Notes: a model not told the origin generated them from the sequence alone. A stretch of DNA of 7,117 nucleotides from Anaerolineaceae bacterium (GCA_028714615.1 JAQTMA010000210.1:1-7117); one strand, 5' to 3'. Numbered from the stretch's first letter, positions 1-6,300 are shown. Made by a program: numbers and translations.

Positions 1-265
1 TGTGAAGCAGGTCCAGGCAGTTCGTCATGGCCGTGACCAGATCGGGAAGGTGCTCCAACACATCGTTGGCGATGATAAGGTCGAAGGTCTCCTTTTCTAT
101 GTAGAAATCGCCAAACCGGGGTGAGTGAAATTCATGATCCCAGGCAATCGGCTTGCATATATCGTATCGCCAGTCTGGGTTAGTGGCTGGATTGGCATCT
201 ATATTAAAGAAAGCGTCCCTAAAATCTTTGCCGCTACCGAGATTTATTTGTTTTGGGATGTTCAT
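1..265 (-). CDS. SAM-dependent class I methyltransferase, 5' part (C-terminus outside window)
   Basis: The first 88 residues are in the window and the gene continues past the left edge. The start of a Rossmann methyltransferase is visible: a glycine-rich loop N8-L-G-S-G12 (motif I, SAM binding), an acidic residue D23 in NIDANP at the end of strand 2 (usual SAM ribose contact), and a strand-4 motif, FDLIIANDVLEHL, at residues 61-73, typical of Methyltransf_11-like enzymes. The substrate cannot be told from this part; small-molecule, sugar, protein or nucleic acid are all possible. No DNA-methylase DPPY/NPPY motif lies in the visible part. The start is the ATG at 265, preceded by a 26-base gap to the upstream stop and by no good Shine-Dalgarno. 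The fold is a firm call; the role is unknown. Confidence 0.8.
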   Translation of the reverse strand, partial: MNIPKQINLGSGKDFRDAFFNIDANPATNPDWRYDICKPIAWDHEFHSPRFGDFYIEKETFDLIIANDVLEHLPDLVTAMTNCLDLLH

Positions 266-291
266 ATTTTGTAATTGCTTAGGGGTCGCCG

Positions 292-465
292 TTATAAATC
301 AATAGGAGAGTAGAGTAGGTTAAATATCATAGTTCCTAGGGCGCAACCTAAACTACCACCTATTAAATCATCCCAAGAGAAAATACCGAAATTTGATAAG
401 ACTACTGAGTATATAAAAATAAACAAAATACCGCTTATCAGGCCTCTTACTAATGCAGTTTTCAT
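292..465 (-). CDS. Small membrane protein, 57 aa, unknown function
   Basis: The sequence starts MKTALVRGLISGILF and ends NLLYSPIDL. Two hydrophobic stretches, about residues 9-28 and 35-52, are separated by a short polar turn with two aspartates (W31-D-D), so a two-span inner-membrane hairpin is likely. Its ATG overlaps the stop of the exonuclease gene as ATGA, which indicates translational coupling. I recognise no family. Its position after a nuclease gene, not beside lysis genes, gives no reason to call it a holin, though small two-span phage proteins can be holins. Existence is supported by the precise overlap, a clean stop and membrane-like composition. Confidence 0.6.
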   Translation of the reverse strand: MKTALVRGLISGILFIFIYSVVLSNFGIFSWDDLIGGSLGCALGTMIFNLLYSPIDL

Positions 466-998
466 GTTAGTTCCTTATCGAGGTTTAATAGCTCAATCAA
501 ATGCCGAGCTTGGCTTTCCGCATCATCCACCGCATTATGGTAGGTTCCAACACGTTGCATCTTGATGTTTGGATAGAGGCTTCTCACAGTACGATAGCAC
601 CGGTCACCCCAAAATGCCCATGGCGTAGGAAGCTTGCAACGTTGATAGGCGGAAGCAAGGATCACGTTATCGGAGGCGGCACCATTACCCCACATTTGAA
701 TATCGTCACGGAATGCACGATCAGCCACCCAGCAAGAGAATTGGTCAAGCACAGGTTTAAGGTATTCCCCATTTCTGGAAAATGCCGACCTTGCTTCATC
801 GCTTTGTTGCATCCACCACAGCACAGTAGAAGCATCAATTATACCGCCCGATTCAACCGAGGATGCTAGATCAACGACGCGGTAGAACCTTTCACCTACG
901 GTTCGCGTTGAAATGTCAAATTCAACGGCACCTATTGCGATAATCGCCGCATTTGGGTTGGTTCCCATCGTTTCCAGATCAAGCATTATATTTTTCAT
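462..998 (-). CDS. DnaQ-fold 3'-5' exonuclease, Rv2179c-like (phage exonuclease)
   Basis: This 178-aa protein is a stand-alone DEDD-type exonuclease. Exo I is D7-L-E9 in MLDLETMGT. Exo II is the segment WGNGAASDN with D110. Exo III is H154-N-A-V-D-D159, a DEDDh-type site that would bind two metal ions. The internal WWMQQSDEAR (61-70), PWAFWGDRCYRTV (126-138) and the final DDAESQA are typical of the Rv2179c-like 3'-5' exonuclease family common in phages. It would remove nucleotides from 3' ends of DNA or RNA; the substrate is not evident. It differs from the exonuclease domain fused to the polymerase. The ATG at 998 overlaps the upstream TGA (ATGA), so it is probably coupled to the 59-aa gene; its own Shine-Dalgarno is weak. 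The stop overlaps the next gene in the same way. Confidence 0.9.
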   Translation of the reverse strand: MKNIMLDLETMGTNPNAAIIAIGAVEFDISTRTVGERFYRVVDLASSVESGGIIDASTVLWWMQQSDEARSAFSRNGEYLKPVLDQFSCWVADRAFRDDIQMWGNGAASDNVILASAYQRCKLPTPWAFWGDRCYRTVRSLYPNIKMQRVGTYHNAVDDAESQARHLIELLNLDKELT

Positions 999-1174
999 GG
1001 TTGTAGCTCGTAATCATTATCTACGACTTTCCAATATCGAGGGCTGTTAGGGCTGGCTGCATCGTTGATGGCATCCGCTATGCGCTCGGCATGCTCTTTG
1101 GGCATCGCAAACAACACGAATCTTTCACCTGGGTAGTCGCCGCCAAAATTATCAGTTTCAACTATTCTTGCCAT
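995..1174 (-). CDS. Conserved small phage protein, 59 aa, unknown function
   Basis: The protein begins MARIVETDNFGGDYPGERF and ends RYWKVVDNDYELQP. This layout (an N-terminal ETDNFGGDYP segment, a central helix with A-x-x-IADAIN, and a terminal WKVV-x-x-x-YxLxP strand) resembles small unannotated proteins I have seen in many proteobacterial phages, but I know no function. There is no membrane segment, and it is probably a small soluble alpha/beta protein. An AGGG lies about 10 bases before the ATG as a weak Shine-Dalgarno. The TGA overlaps the exonuclease ATG (ATGA), placing it in the same transcript. The pattern and exact overlap make it a confident gene. Confidence 0.75.
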   Translation of the reverse strand: MARIVETDNFGGDYPGERFVLFAMPKEHAERIADAINDAASPNSPRYWKVVDNDYELQP

Positions 1175-1225
1175 AGTACGGTTGCCCTATTTTCCTAAGA
1201 GTATTCCAAATATAAAAACTCATAT

Positions 1226-1495
1226 TTATGTCCTGTTGCCACTGGCATTATGGCCAAACATAAAATCCGCCCATACCTTCGATCCGTCTTCGCTCTTTCG
1301 CATGGTCAGCGGTTTTGCCATACTTACTGGATGGCTTATGCCATCGCTATCACAAACCAAAACAGAGCATGGATTACCGTGCTCATCAGTTTCTGGCCAG
1401 TCGCGTAGCAGCGCCTTTAATTCAGCCACGGTCATGCCGTCAGGATAGTTTGCTGTTACTATATAGTTGGTAAAACTATAATATGCTTTCTGCAT
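1226..1495 (-). CDS. Phage hypothetical protein, 89 aa
   Basis: The likely start is the ATG at 1495 (MQKAYYSFTNYIV), preceded by GGGACGACGA as a modest Shine-Dalgarno. An in-frame ATG at 1507 would add four residues (MGRR) but has no ribosome binding site. Either start overlaps the end of the upstream gene. The core has a MTVAELKALLRDWPETDEHG motif followed by a strand-rich SVLVCDSDGISHPV segment. This resembles small unannotated phage proteins whose N-terminal helix carries an L-x-x-L-L-x-x-x-P-E pattern. No catalytic motif or membrane segment is visible, and I cannot assign a function. A gap of about 50 bases separates it from the next gene. Confidence 0.65.
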   Translation of the reverse strand: MQKAYYSFTNYIVTANYPDGMTVAELKALLRDWPETDEHGNPCSVLVCDSDGISHPVSMAKPLTMRKSEDGSKVWADFMFGHNASGNRT

Positions 1496-1715
1496 TCGTC
1501 GTCCCATTCAATTCAGGAGGTATTGTCAATCCAAGGGCCTTAGCCTCTTCAACCGTCACTAATATAGGATCAGGACCTTGTTTTAGGTATTGAATTTCAG
1601 CAAGCCTGTTAAGATAGAGCAGCGCCATTCTTGCATAGCTTTCTTGGAGCATCGCCACCATTTCATGAAGGTATCGCTCTTCCTCTGAATACTCAGACTC
1701 GTTTGGCTTAAACAT
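1476..1715 (-). CDS. Hypothetical protein, 79 aa
   Basis: The chosen start is the ATG at 1715, because GAGGT sits exactly six bases upstream (GAGGT-ATGATA-ATG). The more upstream ATG at 1721 directly abuts that Shine-Dalgarno and is less likely. The first half is acidic and helical (MFKPNESEYSEEERYLHEM), followed by an amphipathic helix rich in Leu/Met/Ala. The end (ILVTVEEAKALGLTIPPEL) looks like a short folded tail. It is not membrane-bound and has no recognisable domain. It is the first gene after the tRNA-like element and overlaps the next start by about 20 bases. It is probably a small phage accessory or regulatory protein, but that is a guess. Confidence 0.6.
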   Translation of the reverse strand: MFKPNESEYSEEERYLHEMVAMLQESYARMALLYLNRLAEIQYLKQGPDPILVTVEEAKALGLTIPPELNGTTNAESIL

Positions 1716-1894
1716 TATCATACCTCATATGGAAGTGTGGACCGGACGCTACCCCGGCTGCTGGCCCCGATGATGCGCAGGTATGGAGTCGAACCAACCA
1801 CACTGCCAGCCGCTCTTTTATCCGTTGAGCTATTCAATCGCATCATCGACTGCGTGTCTGCTTTCCACGCCGCCACACAATAAGAACCAGGCCG
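1716..1894 (-). other. Intergenic region of 179 bases holding a structured tRNA-like element
   Basis: This is the longest stretch without a gene. It lies between the Ig-like gene and the 79-aa gene. Besides the tRNA-like element it holds a 5-bp inverted repeat, GCGTG/CACGC, at 1852-1856 and 1866-1870, and a GC-rich segment at 1743-1768 that could form extra pairing. The Shine-Dalgarno GAGGT of the 79-aa gene sits at its left end. I see no convincing sigma-70 promoter and no U-tract terminator. Confidence 0.5.
1768..1848 (-). other. tRNA-like element lacking an anticodon arm (degenerate tRNA or structured RNA)
   Basis: Read on the minus strand, a perfect 10-bp pair of arms (CGATGATGCG at 1848-1839, CGCATCATCG at 1777-1768) closes a 61-base interior. 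Inside is a tRNA-type D arm, TAGCTCAACGGATAAAAGAGC, with GCTC/GAGC stem and the GG of a D loop. After it comes a TTCGACT T-loop (1793-1787) flanked by G and C as in true T arms. However, only 18 bases separate the D arm from TTCGA, against about 28 in a normal tRNA. No 5-bp anticodon stem with a 7-base loop fits, and the T-stem pairs poorly in canonical register. A 9-bp alternative stem with one bulge (about 1778-1786 with 1798-1806) is possible. This could be a decayed tRNA, an attachment-site remnant or a processed RNA. It is not called a functional tRNA. Confidence 0.4.
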
Positions 1895-2215
1895 TTACGG
1901 GTTCAGCACCGCCGTCACGTTGAGCGACACCGCCTCACTGGCAGCCACTTCGACATCCAACAGGCCGGTGATGGTGGTCACGCCCTCGCCGAGGTCAGCG
2001 TCGACAGAGACCTGGACCTGGGTGCTGCCCAGCTTGATCGGGAGGGTAGGCGCCAGGATGGCGGTCAGGCCGTCGGCGGACGGGGTGATGGTTGCAATAG
2101 TGGGGTCGACGACTGAAAACGTGGGAAGGCCGTCGATCTTGGCCGGCTGGCCGGCGGCATCCAGGGCCTGGAATGAAATGGTCGCACTCTTGTTGTCGGG
2201 AAGCATGAAAGCCAT
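1895..2215 (-). CDS. Small Ig-like (Big_2-type) domain protein, 106 aa
   Basis: The start is the ATG at 2215 (MAFMLPDNKSATISF), preceded by AGGAG with eight bases of spacing. The reading frame is open up to an ATG at 2341, which also has an AAGG, but the extra 42 residues do not look like part of the domain. The protein is nearly all beta: Ser/Thr/Val/Ala-rich with a DPTIATITPSADGLTAIL core and a VQVSVDADLGEG segment, as in bacterial Ig-like group 2 domains. Such one-domain proteins occur in many phages and may decorate virions or bind surfaces. No signal peptide is visible. GC is about 68% in a sampled 60-base stretch, much higher than its neighbours, suggesting a different origin. The fold is likely; the role is unproven. 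Confidence 0.7.
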   Translation of the reverse strand: MAFMLPDNKSATISFQALDAAGQPAKIDGLPTFSVVDPTIATITPSADGLTAILAPTLPIKLGSTQVQVSVDADLGEGVTTITGLLDVEVAASEAVSLNVTAVLNP

Positions 2216-2378
2216 GTGGGTATCTCCTGAAATGATTGCACCGCTATACTGGATATTCCAGCGAAGGCGCGGTTTTACCTTCGCTAAGGTTTCGTGAACG
2301 GAAAAAATCCGCCTGTCGAAATCAACATTGATGCTGAGCATGTCAGTACCTTATTTGAGTAAAGCGAAAGGGATTACA
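2216..2378 (-). other. Intergenic region/leader upstream of the Ig-like gene, with an 8-bp hairpin
   Basis: These 163 bases separate the VRR-NUC stop from the chosen start of the Ig-like gene. A perfect inverted repeat, AGCGAAGG at 2260-2267 and CCTTCGCT at 2278-2285, leaves a 10-base loop. It is not followed by a run of U on either strand, so it is not an evident intrinsic terminator. The frame is also open back to an ATG at 2341, so part of this could be coding if that start is used. No clear promoter was found. Confidence 0.4.
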
Positions 2379-2672
2379 TCACAGTTCTTCATCGCCGTCC
2401 AATAAATTTTTTATGAAAGAATCCACCTTTTCCTTGGTATCTATTGATACACAAATGAATCCAAGCGATCTAATAAAATGAGCCATTCTAATTTGACCCG
2501 GCCTGGGTTTTTCACCAGGCCGTTTCAGTTCCACGAAAGCAATCCTGGCTCCCGGCAGCAGCACCAACCGATCCGGAATGTGCCGATACCATTGCGACGG
2601 GAGCTTCCATGCAACGCCGTGATGGGTGTTGCATTGCGCGATAAGGTAATCCTCAATAGCTTTCTCTAACAC
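2379..2672 (-). CDS. VRR-NUC domain nuclease (PD-(D/E)XK fold)
   Basis: This 97-aa protein is a stand-alone VRR-NUC domain. The catalytic signature is visible: an acidic E3 or E7 in helix 1, D34 in H-I-P-D-R, then the V-E48-L-K50 strand (the E-x-K of the PD-(D/E)XK core), then RPGQ with Q60, and a late helix carrying HFIRSLGF. Family members are metal-dependent nucleases. Small phage ones often sit near replication or helicase genes and are thought to cut branched DNA, perhaps as Holliday-junction resolvases. That role is inferred; no helicase is in the window. The start is a GTG at 2672, three bases after the upstream TAG, with no strong Shine-Dalgarno, so re-initiation after the 65-aa gene is likely. 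Confidence 0.88.
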   Translation of the reverse strand: MLEKAIEDYLIAQCNTHHGVAWKLPSQWYRHIPDRLVLLPGARIAFVELKRPGEKPRPGQIRMAHFIRSLGFICVSIDTKEKVDSFIKNLLDGDEEL

Positions 2673-2675
2673 TGG

Positions 2676-2873
2676 CTATTCTAGCGGTAGGGCTTCCTGC
2701 GCCAATTTACTACAGATATATGTGATAACCATCCCTATCAAAACCGGAAGACTTGGTAGCATAACTGCAAACAAACCCATGGCCAATAGGGCTCCCGTAA
2801 AGAAGCCATAGATAAAACTGGTGCCGCATAACTTACGGGGCCTAAAATCAAGTAGCGGTAAAGGCCTTCTCAT
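2676..2873 (-). CDS. Small membrane protein, 65 aa
   Basis: A basic N-terminus (MRRPLPLLDFRPRK) precedes two hydrophobic stretches, about residues 18-38 and 41-56. They are separated only by a Pro-Ser-Leu-Pro turn, giving a probable two-span hairpin with the positive N-terminus in the cytoplasm. The tail is short (SKLAQEALPLE). The ATG overlaps the stop of the 62-aa gene as ATGA, and its own Shine-Dalgarno is poor, so translation is probably coupled. I recognise no family. A holin-like protein is conceivable from topology, but the neighbours are replication-type genes and no endolysin or spanin is near. Confidence 0.65.
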   Translation of the reverse strand: MRRPLPLLDFRPRKLCGTSFIYGFFTGALLAMGLFAVMLPSLPVLIGMVITYICSKLAQEALPLE

Positions 2874-3058
2874 TGGGGTTTTTCCGATCTGGTTCTTTCC
2901 GCAAGCATGGCATCAGCCATTACATAAGACAAATAGGCAATAAGCTCAGCTTTCTGGGATTGCGCTGCCGGATGCTGGCTTGAGCTATTGTGCGCAGCCA
3001 GCCACCCTTGCATGGCAGCCATTGCGAATTGGTCTCTTAAACTTATGGATTCATTCAT
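2870..3058 (-). CDS. Conserved small phage protein, 62 aa (RDQFAMAAMQGWLA type)
   Basis: The protein carries a recurring phage pattern: an N-terminal LRDQFAMAAMQGWLA helix (residues 7-21), a polar linker, and a C-terminal helix with YVMADAMLAER (about 45-55). I have seen this pair of motifs in many phage and prophage proteins of unknown function. It is probably a small helical protein with no membrane span. GGAG lies seven bases before the ATG, a good Shine-Dalgarno. The start overlaps the 102-aa gene by eight bases, and the stop overlaps the next ATG (ATGA). It is confidently a gene; the function is unknown. Confidence 0.82.
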   Translation of the reverse strand: MNESISLRDQFAMAAMQGWLAAHNSSSQHPAAQSQKAELIAYLSYVMADAMLAERTRSEKPQ

Positions 3059-3359
3059 CGTATCGCTCCGTTAGAATTACGATTCTCTTATGCTCTGGAA
3101 TCATTGCGATGACCTCATCAATGGTAGGTGCTTTCTGTAATCCAGCTAACTCAGCGACGAGCCCCTCCCAATTTAAACCTAGTTCATGCGCCATAACAGG
3201 ACGGCCTAATGCTTTTTCCAATGCTTCATGAAAAACTTCAAATGGGCAGCATAGATTAACCTGAACCAACTGAAACGCTGCAATGAAGGCAGGAGTTGCG
3301 GTCTCCCACCATCCTGTCTCCGCTAACGCGATGGCCTCTTTCCGTGTTAGCTGTTTCAT
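3051..3359 (-). CDS. Conserved phage protein, 102 aa, unknown function
   Basis: The protein starts MKQLTRKEAIALAETGWWE, then FQLVQVNLCCPFEVFHEALEKALGRPVMAHEL (about residues 29-60), and ends with an IDEVIAMIPEHKRIVIL segment. The F-H-x-A-x-E-x-A-L-G-R-P-V-x-x-H-E pattern is one I know from unannotated proteins of proteobacterial phages, often beside the 62-aa type that follows here. It looks like a soluble alpha-helical protein with a final beta strand. The ATG forms ATGA with the polymerase stop, and GAGGT lies about eight bases upstream, so it is both coupled and independently initiated. No enzymatic motif is visible. Confidence 0.82.
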   Translation of the reverse strand: MKQLTRKEAIALAETGWWETATPAFIAAFQLVQVNLCCPFEVFHEALEKALGRPVMAHELGLNWEGLVAELAGLQKAPTIDEVIAMIPEHKRIVILTERYDE

Positions 3360-6300
3360 TTTCTATACCTCTTGGCTTCAAACCCTGCCGCCGCCAGCGG
3401 CAGACCGGATGCCCATGGAATTGGAGCGGACATGCATTGCGCCAGTTCGTCTACGGTGTACTCGGGCGAGTCAGGGACTTCGGTTATCAGCTCGTCGTGT
3501 ACCGATAGTACAAGTTTATATCCGGCTTCCTCTGCTTTCTTCATGCCACAAACGAGTATGTCCCGAGAAACAGCTTGGACACAGTTATGTACTATAACAG
3601 GGCCTGCCGCAGTTATGATAGTAAAAGAATGGCGGGGGCCGCAATTTAGCAGATCGTAAACGGATTCCTTTTTAGCTATATTTTTCCACGTCAAGGTCAT
3701 TTGAGATGGCACATTTATTTCTTTCATTATGTTTAGCGATGATCCACTCAATTGATCTTCCTTTTTCAATATGGTAGCGCAATGAATTTGAGCTTCCCCA
3801 ATTAGGCAAAAAAAGTCTCCTGAACTCTGATGTCGGTATGCTGACCCCATTATAGTCGATAAAAGTTGTTTTCCTTCGATTATTTGCATTGATCTTTCTT
3901 GGAACGAGTCTGATATTTCCAGGCTCATAATTTCCATCATTGTTGATTCTATCAATATCAAGAGATATATCATCCCATCCAAATAGAGTCTTTCCATAAT
4001 CGAAAAACACTCGTCGGTTACTTCTCCATTCTTCATACATTGATATACCTCGCGCGCCATAATTCTTGTACTCAGCGCATGATGGGGAATAACAACGCCG
4101 TATGATTCCAGTATAGCGATGATTCCACAAGCTTCTGATTTTCGCATCAGAAAAAACGTCTGAATACCGTTCTCGTTTTTTCCCACCTTCAACCCAACCA
4201 CACGAGCTACACCTGATGGCCTGGCCTCTAAACAGTTGTCGGTTGCAAATTTGGCTAACACGTCCACAGTCACATTCGCATTCTGAATATTCTGAGTTTC
4301 CAATGCCTGCGTATAGCACAACGAGTTTATCGAAACGCGCCCCCACTTTAGGGCTGCGAGCGTAGCATTTTCGTCCAGAGCTATCACAGGTTTCCACAAC
4401 CTCCCATCGTGGATCAATTGATTCGATGTTAAATGAACACCCAGCCATTCTCCTACCTCTTGCTCACCTTGATATATTGGGCCTTCAGTATTGACCCATT
4501 CATAACCATCCCACACTAAATCCTTAGACGTTATGTCAACTATAGTTTTTATACCGGCTTTAGTCAATACCTTTGTATCATAAGCAAAACAATTTTCTAC
4601 CAGCTTCCCGCTATAGGTTTTGATCCAGCCCCACTTCTTACTAATCGGACGGACTCCAAGATACATCAGATTGTTGGTTTCGTCCACATCATCGTCTATG
4701 GCATCTTCTTCCTTGATTTCATCAATGCCTTTTACTTTCATGTAGGGATAGGTCAGGCAACGGCCTGATGGCAAGATCACCCTAAGCCACACGCCTTTCA
4801 ATTCCACTTGTATGTAGCCAACCTCATACATAGTACCTGGGTATTGCAATGCGCTTCGTATGGCGTTTTCCAGGTCGTAGGCGAACCTGACTATGTTTGG
4901 GTTGGCTTGCCTATACAACTGCTTCAATCCATCGCATGCAATATAGGTCTGTTTATCAAGTCCAAAGACCGCGCTGGTAATTTTTTCCAGCCGGCTATTT
5001 AATTTCTTTTTTTCAGAAGTGAAAGTTTCCTCTTCTATTTTAAGCCTTATTTTTTCACGCTTCTTCTCTCGTTTATCTTCCTTGGTCATTGCGCGATCCC
5101 ACATTTCCTCACCCTTATAGATAATGTCCTGAGAAAGTGTAGGATATACCACAGCACCGATTTGGTTTTCAATATCAATGTTAAAACCCGTCGCTCCTTT
5201 TACTATCGCGCCGACGCCGCCCAGGTACTGAAGCAATAACGAGGCCACCTTTCCAACCTGTCGTTGGCTTTTGCTGATGGCTGATATTGGAACCTTAAAC
5301 ATATTAGAATAGGTTAATTTATATTGATCTTCGCCGGTGCCGGCATCGTATTTTCTGAACGCTTCAAGTACCCATTCCTCGCCTGCCAGCCAAGCCAGAA
5401 CCCGTGCTTCGATGGCGCTTAGATCGGCCACGACCAGCTTCATCCCTGACCTGGCGGTAAAGGCTCCCCGGATGACGGCGGCACAGGCTTCCATGATGTC
5501 GTCCGTAAGCAGGTCAAGGGAATCCAGTTTGATGAATTCCGCGAGGTCTTCACAGAGCCCGGCATCAATGGCTTTCTCGTCCATGGGTCTTCCTTTCCAC
5601 ATAGGTCTCGGAAGGTTGTGAGGCTGCAATCCCTTACCCGCCCACCGCCCGGTACGGGAGGCTCCGCAAAACTGTAAGCTTCCCCGTAGTCTGCCATCCG
5701 CTGACACCCACTCCAGAAACTTGGCGTACTTAGCGGTGCTAGTCTTGGTCGCACTCTGGCGATTGTTCAGCAGTTCAAGCAAGACCAGCGGCAGGTCCGG
5801 TTGCTCAAGCAGCCGGGAGACTGTGGCCTTGGTCAAATCTGAAATGGCCAGGTCGTATTCGCTAAGTATGAACCGAAGAAGCGCATCCCGTTGGGTCGTT
5901 GAAGCGACTCGCTGGTTTGTGAGCTCTCGGGCGCGATCCGCCAGCCGTCCCTTCTCAGCGTTGGTCAGCCGGATGGCGGCCTCGCATAACTCAGTATCGA
6001 CGCAAACCCCGCGCCGATTGATCTCATAATCCAGGTATAGCGTGCGAAGTTCGCCACCCCGAAGGTTCCATCGCGGCATCCTCCGGAAAACCTCCCGCAT
6101 GGCCACGATGTCCATCATGGCATACTCGCAAAACTCGACCCACTCCTTGGGGTGGGTCAACCGGGTGGCGCGGCCTTGCTTCCTCGGCACACAGAACAGA
6201 TGGATGAGCGCTTTACCATTCTTGAGCTTGCGTTGATCCTGGGGGAGCCCAAGAATTTCACAGAGCTTGTCCAAGGAGCCCGGCAGCGAATGGGCCAAAG

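Larger units (their letters stand above)
3584..4591 (-). mobile_element. Intein in the DNA polymerase (336 aa), inserted before motif C
   Basis: A self-splicing protein element. Block A starts at Cys1 (polymerase C685) as CFAYDTKVLTKAG. Block B is VHLTSNQLIHDG, where the usual T-x-N-H reads T-S-N-Q, so the block B histidine is replaced by Gln. Block F is VYDLLNCGPRHSFTI and block G ends VIVHN, with the penultimate His, terminal Asn and a Cys as first C-extein residue (C1021). N- and C-terminal splicing segments are both short. The roughly 230 codons between them have no LAGLIDADG or HNH motif in this frame; they are the shadow of the out-of-frame endonuclease gene. GC content is low (35-42% in sampled stretches). 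Boundaries are exact from the motifs. Confidence 0.92.

Noticed and set aside
501..869. Open frame of 122 codons on the plus strand
   Set aside because: It lies antisense to the exonuclease gene, whose motifs are clear, and its translation has no domain-like pattern.
1812..1830. Resemblance of CAACGGATAAAAG to a 23S rRNA segment
   Set aside because: The match is only about 13 bases and lies within a tRNA-type D arm; the flanks are not rRNA.
1768..1848. A functional tRNA gene
   Set aside because: No anticodon stem-loop fits and the D-arm to T-loop distance is about 10 bases short. Reported as tRNA-like only.
2260..2285. Rho-independent terminator after the VRR-NUC gene
   Set aside because: The hairpin is perfect but neither strand has a following U-tract.
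2216..2341. N-terminal extension of the Ig-like protein from the ATG at 2341
   Set aside because: It adds 42 residues unlike the domain, while the ATG at 2215 has a strong AGGAG at good spacing. Kept only as an alternative start.
5440..5754. Open frame of 104 codons on the minus strand inside the polymerase
   Set aside because: It overlaps conserved polymerase coding around motif A, is rich in Pro/Arg/Ser/Trp as expected of a shadow frame, and resembles no known domain. Unlike the HNH frame, it has no family motifs.
5721..6029. Plus-strand open frame antisense to the polymerase, and other plus-strand frames (for example 3283-3597 and 1920-2297)
   Set aside because: Ser/Arg-rich shadow translations opposite confident genes. 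Nothing suggests any plus-strand gene in this window.
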